Origin: an uncultured Nesterenkonia sp.
GTDB taxonomy: Bacteria > Actinomycetota > Actinomycetes > Actinomycetales > Micrococcaceae
Direction: 5' to 3'
DNA: 64,000 bases
Assembly (NCBI GenBank): GCA_946222885.1
Contig: CAMIAK010000006.1
Coordinates: forward strand, 79,180-143,179
The number at the start of each line of letters is the position of its first letter. The stretch's first letter is position 1. This document shows, one piece after another, positions 37,924-47,416 of the stretch. The notes beneath the pieces are model-generated. The model worked only from the letters and a program-made list of their open reading frames with translations, was not told where the DNA came from and ran no database searches. The position numbers and the translations under genes were made by a program.

Positions 37924-38026
37924 GCGGCCCGAGAGGCAGACGGGTTCCGGCCAGGGGGCGGTGGAGCGCAGCTCCGCCGGAGAGGGCAGGCTCATTCGCG
38001 CAGATCACGAGATCAGGCGCGGCGTC

Positions 38027-39436
38027 CTACTCCCCCGACTGGGGCGGGCCGCCGTCGAGCACCAGGTTCAGCGCCTCCGGCAGCGAGCCGACCTCCTTCA
38101 CCCGCATGCCCTCCGGGACGCTGTCCGAGCCGTCGGGGTTGCGCGGGATGATCGCGTGGGTGAAGCCCAGCCGCTTGGCCTCCTGGAGCCTGCGCTGCAG
38201 GCCGGGGACCGGGCGGACCTCTCCGGCCAGTCCGACCTCCCCGAAGGCGACGAACCGGTTGGGCAGCGGCTTCTCCAGCGCGGCCGACGCCACCGCCAGG
38301 GCGATGGACAGGTCTGCCGCCGGCTCGGTGATCTTCACTCCGCCGACAGTCGCCACATACGCCTCCGACTTCATCAGCGTGGCCAGCCGGGCGCGGCGCT
38401 GCAGCACCGCCAGCAGCATGGAGACCCGGGGCGAGTCCAATCCGGAGACCGCCCGCCGGGGCTGGGAGGCCTGAGACTCGGCCACCAGCGCCTGGACCTC
38501 CGCGGTCAGCGGCCGCCGGCCCTCCAGGGTGATCGTGATGCAGGTGCCCGGCACTCGGTCCGTCAGCGCGGAGACGAACAGTCCGCTGGGATCCGCCAGA
38601 GAGGTCAGCCCGTCCTCGTTGAGGTCGAAGCAGCCGACGTCGTCGGTGGGGCCGTAGCGGTTCTTCACCGCGCGGAGCAGGCGGAGCCGGGAGTGCCGGT
38701 CGCCTTCGAACTGGCAGACCACATCCACCAGGTGCTCCAGCATCCGCGGGCCGGCGATGTTGCCGTCCTTGGTCACGTGGCCCACCAGGATGGTCGTCAT
38801 GTTCTTCCGCTTGGCGGCCTCGATCATCGACGCCGTCACCTCACGGATCTGTGTGACGCCGCCGGCCGCACCGTCCACCGCGGCGGATGAGAAGGTCTGC
38901 ACCGAATCCATGATGGTCAGCTGCGGGCCGCCCGCCTCCGCGCCGGTCTCCTCCACCTGCCCCAGCGCCTGACCGAGGTCCGACTCTGCGGCCAGGTAGA
39001 GCCCGTCGGTGATCGCGCCGATCCGTTCGGCCCGCTTCTTCACCTGGGCGGCCGACTCCTCACCCGTCAGGTACAGCACCGGCTGGTCCGGGTGCGCCTT
39101 CGCGACCGAGGAGGCCACCTGCAGCAGCAGGGTGGACTTCCCGACGCCGGGCTCGCCCGCCATGAGGATCACGGCACCGGGCACCAGTCCGCCGCCGAGC
39201 ACCCGGTCCAGCTCGCCGATGGAGGTGCTGCGGAACTCGGCCACCGAGGAGTCGACGTCGTGGATGACCTTGGCCGGCTGGGCGAGGTTGGAGGCCGCCG
39301 TCGTGCGTGCGGTGACCTGCCCCTTCTCCTCCACGGTGCCCCAGGACTGGCATTCCGGGCAGCGGCCCACCCATTTGACGGTCTGCCAGCCGCATTCGGT
39401 GCACTCGAAGCTCGGAGCGCCTTTCTTCTTCGCCAT
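38027..39436 (-). CDS. radA: DNA repair protein RadA
   Basis: 469 residues. The N-terminal zinc finger is CTECGWQTVKWVGRCPEC, the RecA-like core has GEPGVGKST, the RadA signature appears as KNRYG and the C-terminal half is Lon-protease-like. It promotes branch migration in recombination. The ATG at 39436 (MAKKKGAPS) has TACGCT six bases upstream on the minus strand, so it appears leaderless; an in-frame start ten codons further upstream is less likely. Confidence 0.96.
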   Translation of the reverse strand: MAKKKGAPSFECTECGWQTVKWVGRCPECQSWGTVEEKGQVTARTTAASNLAQPAKVIHDVDSSVAEFRSTSIGELDRVLGGGLVPGAVILMAGEPGVGKSTLLLQVASSVAKAHPDQPVLYLTGEESAAQVKKRAERIGAITDGLYLAAESDLGQALGQVEETGAEAGGPQLTIMDSVQTFSSAAVDGAAGGVTQIREVTASMIEAAKRKNMTTILVGHVTKDGNIAGPRMLEHLVDVVCQFEGDRHSRLRLLRAVKNRYGPTDDVGCFDLNEDGLTSLADPSGLFVSALTDRVPGTCITITLEGRRPLTAEVQALVAESQASQPRRAVSGLDSPRVSMLLAVLQRRARLATLMKSEAYVATVGGVKITEPAADLSIALAVASAALEKPLPNRFVAFGEVGLAGEVRPVPGLQRRLQEAKRLGFTHAIIPRNPDGSDSVPEGMRVKEVGSLPEALNLVLDGGPPQSGE

Positions 39437-39571
39437 GGCTTCAGCGTATCCCGGGGGTGCCGACATGTTTCCGCGCGCGGCGGGAACGGCTGCGGGAACC
39501 GCGCAGAGATCGGCCCAGATTTCGGCGCCGTAAATTGTGTGTAACTACTGTTCCAAAAGGTCGATATGGAT

Positions 39572-39587
39572 AGAAACAGACGTTTCT
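39572..39587 (+). promoter_or_regulatory. Possible operator upstream of the NCS1 permease
   Basis: AGAAAC-AGAC-GTTTCT is a perfect 6-4-6 dyad in an AT-richer patch 68 bases before the permease start, overlapping a possible -10 region (TATGGATAGAAA). The 219-base gap between radA and the permease holds no gene that I can support. Confidence 0.4.
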
Positions 39588-39655
39588 TCATGGCTACCGT
39601 GAGAGCGGTTCGCACGGCTCGGCTGTGCACCGGAAGCCTCGGAACGGAGAATCCC

Positions 39656-41158
39656 ATGACTCAGACCGCCCCTGCTGGAAGCGCGCAGCAGCGACCCTCG
39701 ACGCCGCCGCACGCGGCCGTCCCCTCGCCCGCCCCAGGGCTCCACAACGAAGACCTCGCCCCGGTGCCCCAGGAGCAGCGGAAGTGGGGCGCCTTCGAGA
39801 TCTTCAACGTCTGGACCAACGACGTCCAGTCCCTGGCCGGGTACACCCTGGCGGCCTCGCTGTTCATCACCGCGGGCATCAACGGCTGGTTCGTCTTCGC
39901 CGCGATCATCCTGGCCGGGCTCTTCGTCAACTGGCTGGTCAATCTCTCCGGCGCGCCGAGCGTGAAGCACGGTGTGCCCTATGCCGTCATGGCGCGGCCC
40001 TCCATGGGCGTGCTCGGCGCGAAGTTCCCGGCCCTGGTGCGCGGCGTCGTCGCCATCTTCTGGTACGGCGCCCAGACCTACTTCGCCTCCACCGCAGTCG
40101 CGCTGGCCTTCAACGCGGCGCTGGGCCACCCGGGCGGGGCCACCTTCATGGGACTCGACGCCGTCGGCTGGCTCTCCTATGTGATCGTCGCGGTGCTGCA
40201 GGTGGTCCTGTTCACCCGCGGCATCGACACCATCGCCCGCTTCCTGAACTTCGCCGGGCCGGCGGTCTACGTGGTCATGGTGATCCTGCTGGTCATGATC
40301 TGGGTGCGCGCCGGCGATGAGATGATCCCCGCAGTAGGCTCCATCTTCGCCTCCGACGACGTGACCGGATGGGCCGCCGTCGGGGCGTTCTTCGGCGTCG
40401 TCGGCACGATGATCGCCTATTTCGCCGCAGTCATCATCAACTTCGGCGACTTCTCCCGGTTCTCGAAGTCCGAGCGGTCCATGAAGCTGGGCAACTTCAC
40501 CGGGCTGCCGCTGTCCCTGGCGCTGTTCACCTTCCTGTCCCTGTTCATCACCGCCGGAGCCTATGTGGTCTTCCAGGACGGCCAGGGCACCCCGATGGAG
40601 AACCCCACCGACATCGTGGAGCAGACCGAATCGGTGCTGCTCGCCGTCGTCGCCGCGGCGACCTTCCTGCTGGCGACCGTCGGCATCAACCTGGTGGCCA
40701 ACTTCATCCCGCCGGCCTATGACCTGGCCAACCTCTCGCCGCAGAGGATCAGCTTCAAGACCGGCGGCTACATCACCGCCGCCGTGGGCTTCGTGATCGG
40801 CGCGTTCTGGGTGGCGGTCATCGATGAGATCGGGCTGCCCACGTTCGTGGACACCCTGGGCGCCCTGCTGGCGCCGCTCTACGGCGTGCTGATCGTGGAC
40901 TACTACGTGATCCGCCGCAGCCAGGTCCGCACCGAGGACATGTTCACCATGGACCCGCAGGGGCCGTACTACTACACCAAGGGCTGGAACCGTCGGGCGC
41001 TGGTGGCGGTGGCGCTCGCGGCCGTCTTCGCCGTCGCGACGGTGTGGGTCCCTGCGCTGGAGGCGCTGGCCGGCTTCGCCTGGGTCATCGGCGCGCTGAT
41101 GGGCGGCGTCTTCTACTACGCCGTGATGCGGGGGAGCGCTGCCGTCGTCGCCCGCTGA
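39656..41158 (+). CDS. NCS1 family nucleobase/hydantoin permease
   Basis: 500 residues, twelve helices. The N-terminal FEIFNVWTNDVQSLAGYTLAASL region and YGAQTYFASTAV segment match NCS1 transporters (uracil, cytosine, allantoin or hydantoin). IINFGDFSRFSKSERSMK is the conserved cytoplasmic loop. ACGGAGA lies six bases before the ATG at 39656. No nucleobase catabolic genes are adjacent, so the substrate is open. Confidence 0.92.
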   Translation: MTQTAPAGSAQQRPSTPPHAAVPSPAPGLHNEDLAPVPQEQRKWGAFEIFNVWTNDVQSLAGYTLAASLFITAGINGWFVFAAIILAGLFVNWLVNLSGAPSVKHGVPYAVMARPSMGVLGAKFPALVRGVVAIFWYGAQTYFASTAVALAFNAALGHPGGATFMGLDAVGWLSYVIVAVLQVVLFTRGIDTIARFLNFAGPAVYVVMVILLVMIWVRAGDEMIPAVGSIFASDDVTGWAAVGAFFGVVGTMIAYFAAVIINFGDFSRFSKSERSMKLGNFTGLPLSLALFTFLSLFITAGAYVVFQDGQGTPMENPTDIVEQTESVLLAVVAAATFLLATVGINLVANFIPPAYDLANLSPQRISFKTGGYITAAVGFVIGAFWVAVIDEIGLPTFVDTLGALLAPLYGVLIVDYYVIRRSQVRTEDMFTMDPQGPYYYTKGWNRRALVAVALAAVFAVATVWVPALEALAGFAWVIGALMGGVFYYAVMRGSAAVVAR

Positions 41159-41191
41159 CGAGCAGACGGCGTCGTCCTGAACTGCCGGCTG

Positions 41192-41251
41192 TCCCCCAGT
41201 TGTTGCCGCATCCCCCGGAAATTTCTGGGGGACACCGCAACAACTGGGGGA
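41192..41251. repeat. 60-bp palindrome, family C copy 1
   Basis: TCCCCCAGTTGTTGC at the left end pairs with its complement at the right; an inner dyad CCCCCGGAAATTTC/GGGGG forms the tip. Copy 2 at 42529-42588 is in the same orientation and differs at only four positions. It lies between convergent genes. Confidence 0.9.
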
Positions 41252-41309
41252 TGTTCCGTGCGGGCAGCGATTCTCAGCGCCCACCAGCTCCCGACGCCGG
41301 CCGATCGCC

Positions 41310-42398
41310 TCACCCGGCCAGCGGCACTCCGGCCCCGCGCAGCAGCCGGATGAGCTGTGCCGGGTGCCGGAGATCGGCCCAGACCCACCGGACGACCCGC
41401 AGTCCCAGGCTGCGCAGCTCGTCCTCGCGCAGCTTCTCCGCGATCACCTCTTCCTCCGCCGACCTGCCGGTCAGCCCCGCATCCCTGCGGTACTTCACCA
41501 GCCCGTCGAACTCCCCGACGACGCGGGCGCCTTCCCACCAGAAGTCCACCCGGGCGGTGCGCCCGCTGGGCAGCCGGAACTCCCTCTGCAGCTCCGGCGG
41601 CGCGAGGCCCCGCTCTTCGAAGATCGCCCGCGACCAGGACTCTCCCGGTGATTCCGCGAGCGGATCGCTGAACGTCCATGCCGTCTCGAAGACATGCCGC
41701 GCCCGCCGGCTGCGCAGCAGGTCATGATGCGGCTCCAGATCCGCTTCCGTCAGCGCGGTCCCGGCGATGCTGCCCGTCCGGCGCGCAGCATCGAGCACCA
41801 CGACGCCGGCCGCGAAGTCCTGCCGCGGCACTGTGGAGAGCACAGTCTGCGGCAGCGGCTGGACGAGCAGCCCGCGGGCCGGCATCGGCAGCCAGGGTTT
41901 GGGCAGGGTGAGCAGCCTTTCGGAAGCCGGAGCTTCCCTGCCGGAGCGCAGCGCTGCTCGGTGCTCCGGCCGTGAGATCCCCTGGGGCAGCGGCGGCTCC
42001 ACACGCTTCAGCGGAGCAGGTCGAAGCCTCGCAGGCAGAGGAGCGGCCCTGCCGGTGACTGACGCCGGATGGTGCGTGCCCGCCTTGTTCCGCGCCGTGC
42101 AGAGCACGGAGACCTCCTCCGGCACCCGCAGCTGCGGCAGTCCGTGGGCGGCGATGGCCGATTCCCCGGCGAGGACGTCCTCCGGGCGGCCATGGGCATG
42201 TGCGGCCAGCGAGATCAGATAGCGCTGCCAGTGGGAGGCCTCCGTCCAGGTGGTTCGCGGCAGGTAGACGCCTCGTTCCAGGCGCAGCATCTGGCCGCGG
42301 TCCACCGCACGGGAGAGCGCGGGGCTGGTGTGGGCGCCGCCGGGCAGGGGAGCGGCGAGGGTGAACTCGAAGGGTGCGGGGTCGGTGGCGCGGCTCAT
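41310..42398 (-). CDS. AbiEi-like antitoxin domain / DUF559 protein
   Basis: 362 residues from the ATG at 42398 (42419 is an alternative). The N-terminal part (LSRAVDRGQMLRLERGVYLP, LAGESAIAAHGLP) resembles the winged-helix AbiEi antitoxin domain. The C-terminal 120 residues (VDFWWEGARVVGEFDG, then EKLREDELRSLGLRVVRWVW) match DUF559, a Vsr/restriction-endonuclease-like fold. No toxin gene is adjacent, so this is not a complete AbiE system. Such fusions are common and multicopy in actinobacteria; their role is unknown. Two identical-orientation palindromes bracket the gene. Confidence 0.78.
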   Translation of the reverse strand: MSRATDPAPFEFTLAAPLPGGAHTSPALSRAVDRGQMLRLERGVYLPRTTWTEASHWQRYLISLAAHAHGRPEDVLAGESAIAAHGLPQLRVPEEVSVLCTARNKAGTHHPASVTGRAAPLPARLRPAPLKRVEPPLPQGISRPEHRAALRSGREAPASERLLTLPKPWLPMPARGLLVQPLPQTVLSTVPRQDFAAGVVVLDAARRTGSIAGTALTEADLEPHHDLLRSRRARHVFETAWTFSDPLAESPGESWSRAIFEERGLAPPELQREFRLPSGRTARVDFWWEGARVVGEFDGLVKYRRDAGLTGRSAEEEVIAEKLREDELRSLGLRVVRWVWADLRHPAQLIRLLRGAGVPLAG

Positions 42399-42528
42399 AG
42401 CGTTCAGCGTGGCCGACATCTGGCGGGCGTGCGGGGCCTCCGGCGGGACCTGTGGATAACTTCCGGTGCCGGCGTCGTCGGGTGCTGAGCTGCCGGCGTC
42501 GGGATCAGCGGTCCTCCGCTGCCGACTA

Positions 42529-42588
42529 TCCCCCAGTTGTTTCCGTATCCCCCGGAAATTTCTGGGGGACATCGCAACAACTGGGGGA
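42529..42588. repeat. 60-bp palindrome, family C copy 2
   Basis: Same ends, length and inner tip as 41192-41251, in direct orientation. It is 131 bases upstream of the DUF559 gene start and 99 bases before the next gene, i.e. between divergent genes. The rest of the 289-base gap holds a -10 box (TAGTCT, 42675-42680) for the next gene. Confidence 0.9.
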
Positions 42589-42687
42589 CAACCGGCGGGG
42601 GCTGGCCCCGACCGCCTGGCCCTCTGCCGGGGCTGAAGCCGTTGCGGTCGGAGAGGACATCCAGCCGCAGTCGATAGTCTTGTCCTC

Positions 42688-43365
42688 ATGAGTTCCGAGG
42701 GTCCGCGCAGGCAGTCCGAGGCGGTGTACCGGCGCCGTCGGATCGCCGCCGGCATCCTGGCAGTGCTGGCGATCCTGCTCCTGTGGTGGCTGATCTCCAC
42801 GGTGGTCGGCTGGTTCTCCGGGGATGAGGAAGACCCCCAGGCTCCGGCCTCCGAACAGCAGGCGGAGGAGCCCGCCGAGCAGGATCCCGACGCCGGCCCC
42901 TCGCCCGAGGAGACGGAGCCGCCGGCTGAGGAGGACGGTTCCGACGGCGACGGCGGCAGCTGCGCCCCCGGCGACATCCAAGTCATCGCCGACACCGGGG
43001 ACGAGTCCTACGCTCCGGATGAGGCGCCGCTGCTGATCATGGAGATCGAGCACACCGGCGGCGAGGACTGCACCCTCGACGTCGGGACCGCCCAGCAGAG
43101 CTTCGTGGTCGCCTCCGGAGGACGTGAGATCTTCAACACCGCCCAGTGCGGTTCGGGGGAGGACGGCTCCGACGCGGACGACGCCTCCCTGGAGATGGAC
43201 TTCGAGCCCGGCCAGACCGAACGCTCCCAGCTGACCTGGCCCCGCTCCGACTCCGCCGCCGACTGCACCGAGCCCGCGGACCTGGAGCCCGGGACCTATG
43301 AGCTGACCGTCAGCCTGGGTGGGATCACCTCCGAGGTCCACGAGTTCACCCTGATAGAGGCCTGA
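42688..43365 (+). CDS. Membrane-anchored acidic extracytoplasmic protein
   Basis: 225 residues. A basic cytoplasmic N-terminus (RRQSEAVYRRRR), one helix (about 19-42), a 45-residue Glu/Pro/Ala linker and an exported beta-rich domain with four cysteines (CAPGD, EDCTLD, AQCGSG, ADCTEP) that could form two disulfides. The ATG is eight bases after TAGTCT, so it is probably leaderless. The next gene follows within five bases. Unrecognised function; the layout resembles DUF4232-type or CARDB-like small domains. Confidence 0.7.
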   Translation: MSSEGPRRQSEAVYRRRRIAAGILAVLAILLLWWLISTVVGWFSGDEEDPQAPASEQQAEEPAEQDPDAGPSPEETEPPAEEDGSDGDGGSCAPGDIQVIADTGDESYAPDEAPLLIMEIEHTGGEDCTLDVGTAQQSFVVASGGREIFNTAQCGSGEDGSDADDASLEMDFEPGQTERSQLTWPRSDSAADCTEPADLEPGTYELTVSLGGITSEVHEFTLIEA

Positions 43366-43369
43366 GCGG

Positions 43370-44500
43370 ATGGGACAGCTGCGCGCCCGCGCCCGCTCCG
43401 GCCTGCGATTCCTGAGGAACAGGCTCTCCTCCGGGCTGCTCCGCGCCCGGCGCTCCCTCATCCCCGCGCTGCAGATGACCGTGGCCGGCGTCGGGGCCTA
43501 TGCCTTCGCCGAACGGATCCTGGGCCATGAGGCGCCGATCTTCGCCGCAGTGGCCGCGCTGATCGCGATGGGCTTCTCCAAGGAGCCGCAGCTGCGCCGC
43601 ACTGTGGAGGTGGCGCTGGGCTGCACGCTGGGCATCCTGATCGGGGACACCCTGCTCTACTTCTTCGGCACCGGCCTGGTGACCGCGCTCGTCGTCGTCT
43701 TCTTCTCCATCATGCTCGCGCGGATCCTGGACCCGGGGGCGACCTTCACCATGCAGATGGGGCTCCAGGCGCTGCTGGTGGTGATGCTCCCGGCGCCGGA
43801 GGGCGGACCGCTGGTGCGCAGCATGGACGCGGTGATCGGCGGGTCGGTGGCCATCCTGATCACCGTCATCACCCCCAAGGACCCGCGCCGGGAGCCGGTC
43901 CGCGAGCTGAAGTCGGTCGCCGAGGAGCTGATCAAGGCGCTGCGCGAGACCGCCACGGCGGTGCGCACCACCGACTCCCGGCAGGCCTGGCACGCGCTCA
44001 TCCGGTGCCGGTCCCTGCAGTCGCAGATCGAGGGCGTGGCCACCTCGGTCCGCTCGGCCCGGGAGCTGACCCAGTTCTCGCTGGCCTCCCGCCACCACCG
44101 GCACGACGTCCGCTCCATGGTGCGGGTCGCCTCCCAGCTGGACCTGGCGGTGCGCAGCATGCGGGTGGTCTCCCGCCGCACGGTCAGCATGCTGGACCAC
44201 ACCGGGCTCTCCGAGGAGGGTGCGGAGAAGCTGGGCGCGGTCTTCGAGGAGCTCGCCGAGGGGACGCTGCTGCTCTCCCGCACGGTCTCCGAGACCAGCT
44301 CCGGCAACAGCCCCCGGATGGCCGTGGCACGGGAGGCCTACGCCCAGGTGGCCAGGCAGCTGCATCCCGAGCGGCTGGACGTGGACACCCTGGAGGGTGA
44401 GACGGTGGTGCTGCTGCTGCGGACCATGGCGGTGGACCTCCTGGAGGCCACCGGCCTGGACCACGACGACGCCGTCGCCCACCTGCCTGCGCTCGAGTAG
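43370..44500 (+). CDS. FUSC / aromatic-acid exporter family membrane protein
   Basis: 376 residues. The N-terminal 155 residues hold about five helices with AEAPIFAAVAALIAMGF-like spacing and the PQLRRTVEVALGCTLGILIGD segment typical of the FUSC/ArAE family. A long helical cytoplasmic domain follows. Relatives export aromatic acids or are linked to envelope stress; the substrate here is unknown. It is coupled to the previous gene with four bases between stop and start. Confidence 0.8.
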   Translation: MGQLRARARSGLRFLRNRLSSGLLRARRSLIPALQMTVAGVGAYAFAERILGHEAPIFAAVAALIAMGFSKEPQLRRTVEVALGCTLGILIGDTLLYFFGTGLVTALVVVFFSIMLARILDPGATFTMQMGLQALLVVMLPAPEGGPLVRSMDAVIGGSVAILITVITPKDPRREPVRELKSVAEELIKALRETATAVRTTDSRQAWHALIRCRSLQSQIEGVATSVRSARELTQFSLASRHHRHDVRSMVRVASQLDLAVRSMRVVSRRTVSMLDHTGLSEEGAEKLGAVFEELAEGTLLLSRTVSETSSGNSPRMAVAREAYAQVARQLHPERLDVDTLEGETVVLLLRTMAVDLLEATGLDHDDAVAHLPALE

Positions 44501-44565
44501 GGAGGCGGACCTGGTTCAGCAGGGGCCGGTTCAGCGGGCGGCCGGGCCGGGAGGTCCCGCAGCGC

Positions 44566-45108
44566 TCAGAGGTCCAGGATCATCCGGGTGTTGCCCAGGG
44601 TGTTCGGCTTGACCCGTGCGAGGTCCAGGAACTCGGCCACGCCCTCGTCGGGGGAGCGCAGCAGCTCGGTGTAGACCTCGGGATCCACCGGGGTCTGGTC
44701 CTCCATGACGCGGAAGCCGTGGCGCTGGAAGAAATCGACCTCGAAGGTCAGACAGAAGACCCGCTGCACGCCGAGCTCGCGGGCCCGGTCCAGCAGCCGG
44801 CGCAGCAGGGACGAGCCGACGCCGCGGCCGCGCCAGGAGTCGTGGGCCGCCAGAGTGCGCACCTCGGCCAGGTCCTCCCACATCACGTGCAGGGCTCCGA
44901 AGCCGGCGATGCCGCCGTCCTGGCCGGCATCGTGCTCTCCTGCACCCTTCTCCGGCTCAGCGATCAGGAACTCCTGGATCGCCTCATAGTAGGAGACCGT
45001 CTCCTTGGGCACCAGGGCGCGCCGCTCCACCAGCGGCTGGGCCATCTCCACGATGCGGGCGACGTCGGAGGTGCGCGCGGGCCTAATGCGGAAGCCGGAG
45101 GTGCTCAT
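44566..45108 (-). CDS. Amino-acid N-acetyltransferase (GNAT)
   Basis: 180 residues. The GNAT acetyl-CoA loop is SWRGRGVGSSLLRRLL; LVPKETVSYYEAIQEFLIAE at the N-terminal side and the closing VKPNTLGNTRMILDL match the short single-domain N-acetylglutamate synthases of actinobacteria (Rv2747 type), which start arginine synthesis. The activity is inferred from those motifs. An Ala/Gly/Asp insert lies at about 52-66. TAGACT seven bases before the ATG marks it as probably leaderless. Confidence 0.85.
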   Translation of the reverse strand: MSTSGFRIRPARTSDVARIVEMAQPLVERRALVPKETVSYYEAIQEFLIAEPEKGAGEHDAGQDGGIAGFGALHVMWEDLAEVRTLAAHDSWRGRGVGSSLLRRLLDRARELGVQRVFCLTFEVDFFQRHGFRVMEDQTPVDPEVYTELLRSPDEGVAEFLDLARVKPNTLGNTRMILDL

Positions 45109-45185
45109 CGGCCCAGTCTATGAGCTCTGCGTCCCTGCCGGGCGGTTCCGTGCCTTCCGTGAAAGGTCGGGCCGGTGCCGCCGCC

Positions 45186-45207
45186 GTTCACCAAGGGTTC
45201 ACCTCCA
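45186..45207 (+). promoter_or_regulatory. PHO box of the pst operon
   Basis: Two 11-base direct repeats, GTTCACC-AAGG and GTTCACC-TCCA, match the PhoP box of Streptomyces and related actinobacteria (GTTCACC-N4 repeats). They lie 110 bases before pstS and imply induction by phosphate starvation through PhoR-PhoP; those genes are not in this window. Confidence 0.8.
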
Positions 45208-45316
45208 GGAGCCGTCCGCGTCACCTTAAGCCGAGCTCCTGGTCACCTGTGCTCCCTACCGTTGCATCCGTTCAGGCGGCACCGTCCGGTGCCCGGAAAC
45301 GTAAGAGAGGGACATT

Positions 45317-46411
45317 GTGAAGGTAGAACGCTTCGGTCGCGCTGCGGCCATCCTGTCCGTGGCATCTGTGGCCCTGGTGGCCTGCGGCGGCAACGGCGAC
45401 AACGGCGGCGGAGACGCAGCCGACTCCGACGTCTCGGGCAACCTGACCGGCTCCGGCGCCTCCTCCTTCCAGGTGGCCATGGAGGAGTGGCAGTTCGAGT
45501 TCGGCGACCAGACCGACGCATCCGTGGACTACAACGCAGTCGGCTCCGGCCAGGGACGCTCCGAGTTCCTCTCCGGCGCAGTCGACTTCGCCGGCTCCGA
45601 CGCCGTCATGGACGACGACGAGTTCGAGGAGTCCACTGAGCGCTGCGGTGCCGACGGCGCCTTCCACCTGCCGGCTGCGATCCTGCCGATCGGCGTGGCC
45701 ATCAATCTCGAGGGCGTGGACACCGTCAACCTCGACGCCGACACCCTGGCGGACATCTTCGCCGGCGAGATCACCAGCTGGGACGACCCGGCCATCGCCG
45801 AGCACAACGAGGACGCCGACCTGCCGGACACCCCCATCACCGTCATCCACCGCTCGGACGACTCCGGCACCACCGAGAACTTCACCGAGTACCTGGAGCA
45901 GGCCTCCACCACCTGGGACTGGGAGGCCGACGGCGAGTGGCCCGGTGACATCTCCGCAGAGTCCGCGGACGGCACCTCCGGCGTGGTCGACGCCGTGAGC
46001 GGCCAGGACGGTGCGATCACCTACGCCGACGCCGGCCAGATCCCGGATGACCTGGCGATGGCCTCCGTGGAGGTCGGCGGCGAGTACTCCGAGGTCTCCC
46101 CGGAGGCTGCGGGCCAGGCCGTGGAGGCCTCCGACCGCCTGGAGGGCCAGGCCGAGAACAACCTCGCCTTCGAGCTGAGCCGCGACACCGATGAGGCCGG
46201 CGCGTACCCGATCGTCCAGGTGGCCTACACCATCTGGTGCAACGAGTACGACTCCCAGGAGGAGGCCGACCTGGCCGCCGCCTTCGCCTCCTACATCGTC
46301 TCTGAGGACGCCCAGCAGATCGGTGCCGATGAGGCCGGCGCCGCCCCGCTGCCGGATGACCTGCGCAGCGAGGCCGAGGACGCCATCGAGCAGATCTCCG
46401 CAGGCGAGTGA
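45317..46411 (+). CDS. pstS: Phosphate ABC transporter substrate-binding lipoprotein
   Basis: 364 residues. The lipobox is LVACGG (about residue 24). The mature protein has the phosphate-binding loops TGSGASSFQVAME, SGQGRSEF, FAGSDAVMDDDEF and RSDDSGTTENFTEYL. Surface composition is very acidic. It is the first gene of pstSCAB, starts with GTG after AGAGAGGGA and has a PHO box upstream. Confidence 0.95.
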   Translation: MKVERFGRAAAILSVASVALVACGGNGDNGGGDAADSDVSGNLTGSGASSFQVAMEEWQFEFGDQTDASVDYNAVGSGQGRSEFLSGAVDFAGSDAVMDDDEFEESTERCGADGAFHLPAAILPIGVAINLEGVDTVNLDADTLADIFAGEITSWDDPAIAEHNEDADLPDTPITVIHRSDDSGTTENFTEYLEQASTTWDWEADGEWPGDISAESADGTSGVVDAVSGQDGAITYADAGQIPDDLAMASVEVGGEYSEVSPEAAGQAVEASDRLEGQAENNLAFELSRDTDEAGAYPIVQVAYTIWCNEYDSQEEADLAAAFASYIVSEDAQQIGADEAGAAPLPDDLRSEAEDAIEQISAGE

Positions 46412-46438
46412 TCGACACCACGGAGGCGAGGAGGACCA

Positions 46439-47416
46439 GTGGCCGCTGAGCCCAAGAGCACCGGGACGGACCTGAAGGCCGCTCCCACGCAGAACAGGCT
46501 GGCCACCGGCGACAAAGCCGGTGCCGGCGTCGACCGGGGGTTCGCCCTCACGGCGATGTTCGCCGGAGTGTCCATCCTGGTCATCCTCGCCTTCGTGGCG
46601 ATCTTCCTGAGCTGGAACTCCCTCGGAGCCTTCTACCAGGAGGACGAGGGGCTCACCGTGGGGAGGTTCCTCTCCTATGCGTGGCCCTTCGCCTACGGCA
46701 CGGTGATCGTGGCGGTGCTGGCGCTGATCATGGCCAGCCCCGTCGCGATCGGCGTCGCGCTGTTCATCTCCCACTACGCCCCGCCGCGGGCCGCGAAGTC
46801 CATCGGGTACGTCATCGACCTGCTGGCTGCGATCCCCTCGGTGGTCTACGGCGCCTGGGGCTTCGTCTTCCTGGCGCCCTACCTCTCAGACCTCTACTGG
46901 TGGCTGCACAACAACCTGGGCTTCCTGCCGTTCTTCGCCGGACAGCCGGGCCTGGGGCGCAACCTGCTGACCGCCTCGGTGGTGCTGGCGGTGATGATCC
47001 TGCCGATCATCTCCTCGGTCTGCCGCGAGATCTTCATCCAGACCCCCAAGCTCCACGAGGAAGCCGCCCTGGCCCTCGGGGCAACCCGCTGGGAGATGAT
47101 CAGGATGGCGGTCTTCCCGTTCGCCCGCCCGGGCATCATCTCCGGGATCATGCTGGGGCTGGGCCGCGCCCTGGGCGAGACCATGGCCGTGGTCATGGTG
47201 CTCTCCGGCATCGGCTTCCAGCTGGACCTGCTCTCACCGGGCAACTCCACCATCCCGCGTGAGATCGCCTCCAACTTCGGCGAGCAGACGGTCGGCTCCG
47301 AGCGCTGGGCGCAGCTGATCGCCCTGGGCCTGGTGCTGTTCATCATCACCCTGATCGTGAACATGATCGCCCGCTGGATCGTCTCCCGCCACAAGGAATT
47401 CTCCGGAGCCAACTGA
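46439..47416 (+). CDS. pstC: Phosphate ABC transporter permease PstC
   Basis: 325 residues. Six helices; the binding-protein-dependent permease loop reads EEAALALGATRWEMIRMAVFPFARPGI (family EAA motif). The start is GTG with GGAGG nine bases ahead, 27 bases after pstS. The stop overlaps the pstA start by one base, indicating coupled translation. Confidence 0.95.
   Translation: MAAEPKSTGTDLKAAPTQNRLATGDKAGAGVDRGFALTAMFAGVSILVILAFVAIFLSWNSLGAFYQEDEGLTVGRFLSYAWPFAYGTVIVAVLALIMASPVAIGVALFISHYAPPRAAKSIGYVIDLLAAIPSVVYGAWGFVFLAPYLSDLYWWLHNNLGFLPFFAGQPGLGRNLLTASVVLAVMILPIISSVCREIFIQTPKLHEEAALALGATRWEMIRMAVFPFARPGIISGIMLGLGRALGETMAVVMVLSGIGFQLDLLSPGNSTIPREIASNFGEQTVGSERWAQLIALGLVLFIITLIVNMIARWIVSRHKEFSGAN

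Noticed and set aside
41310..42398. Second AbiE toxin-antitoxin pair
   Set aside because: No AbiEii-type nucleotidyltransferase gene is adjacent; the C-terminus is a DUF559 domain instead.
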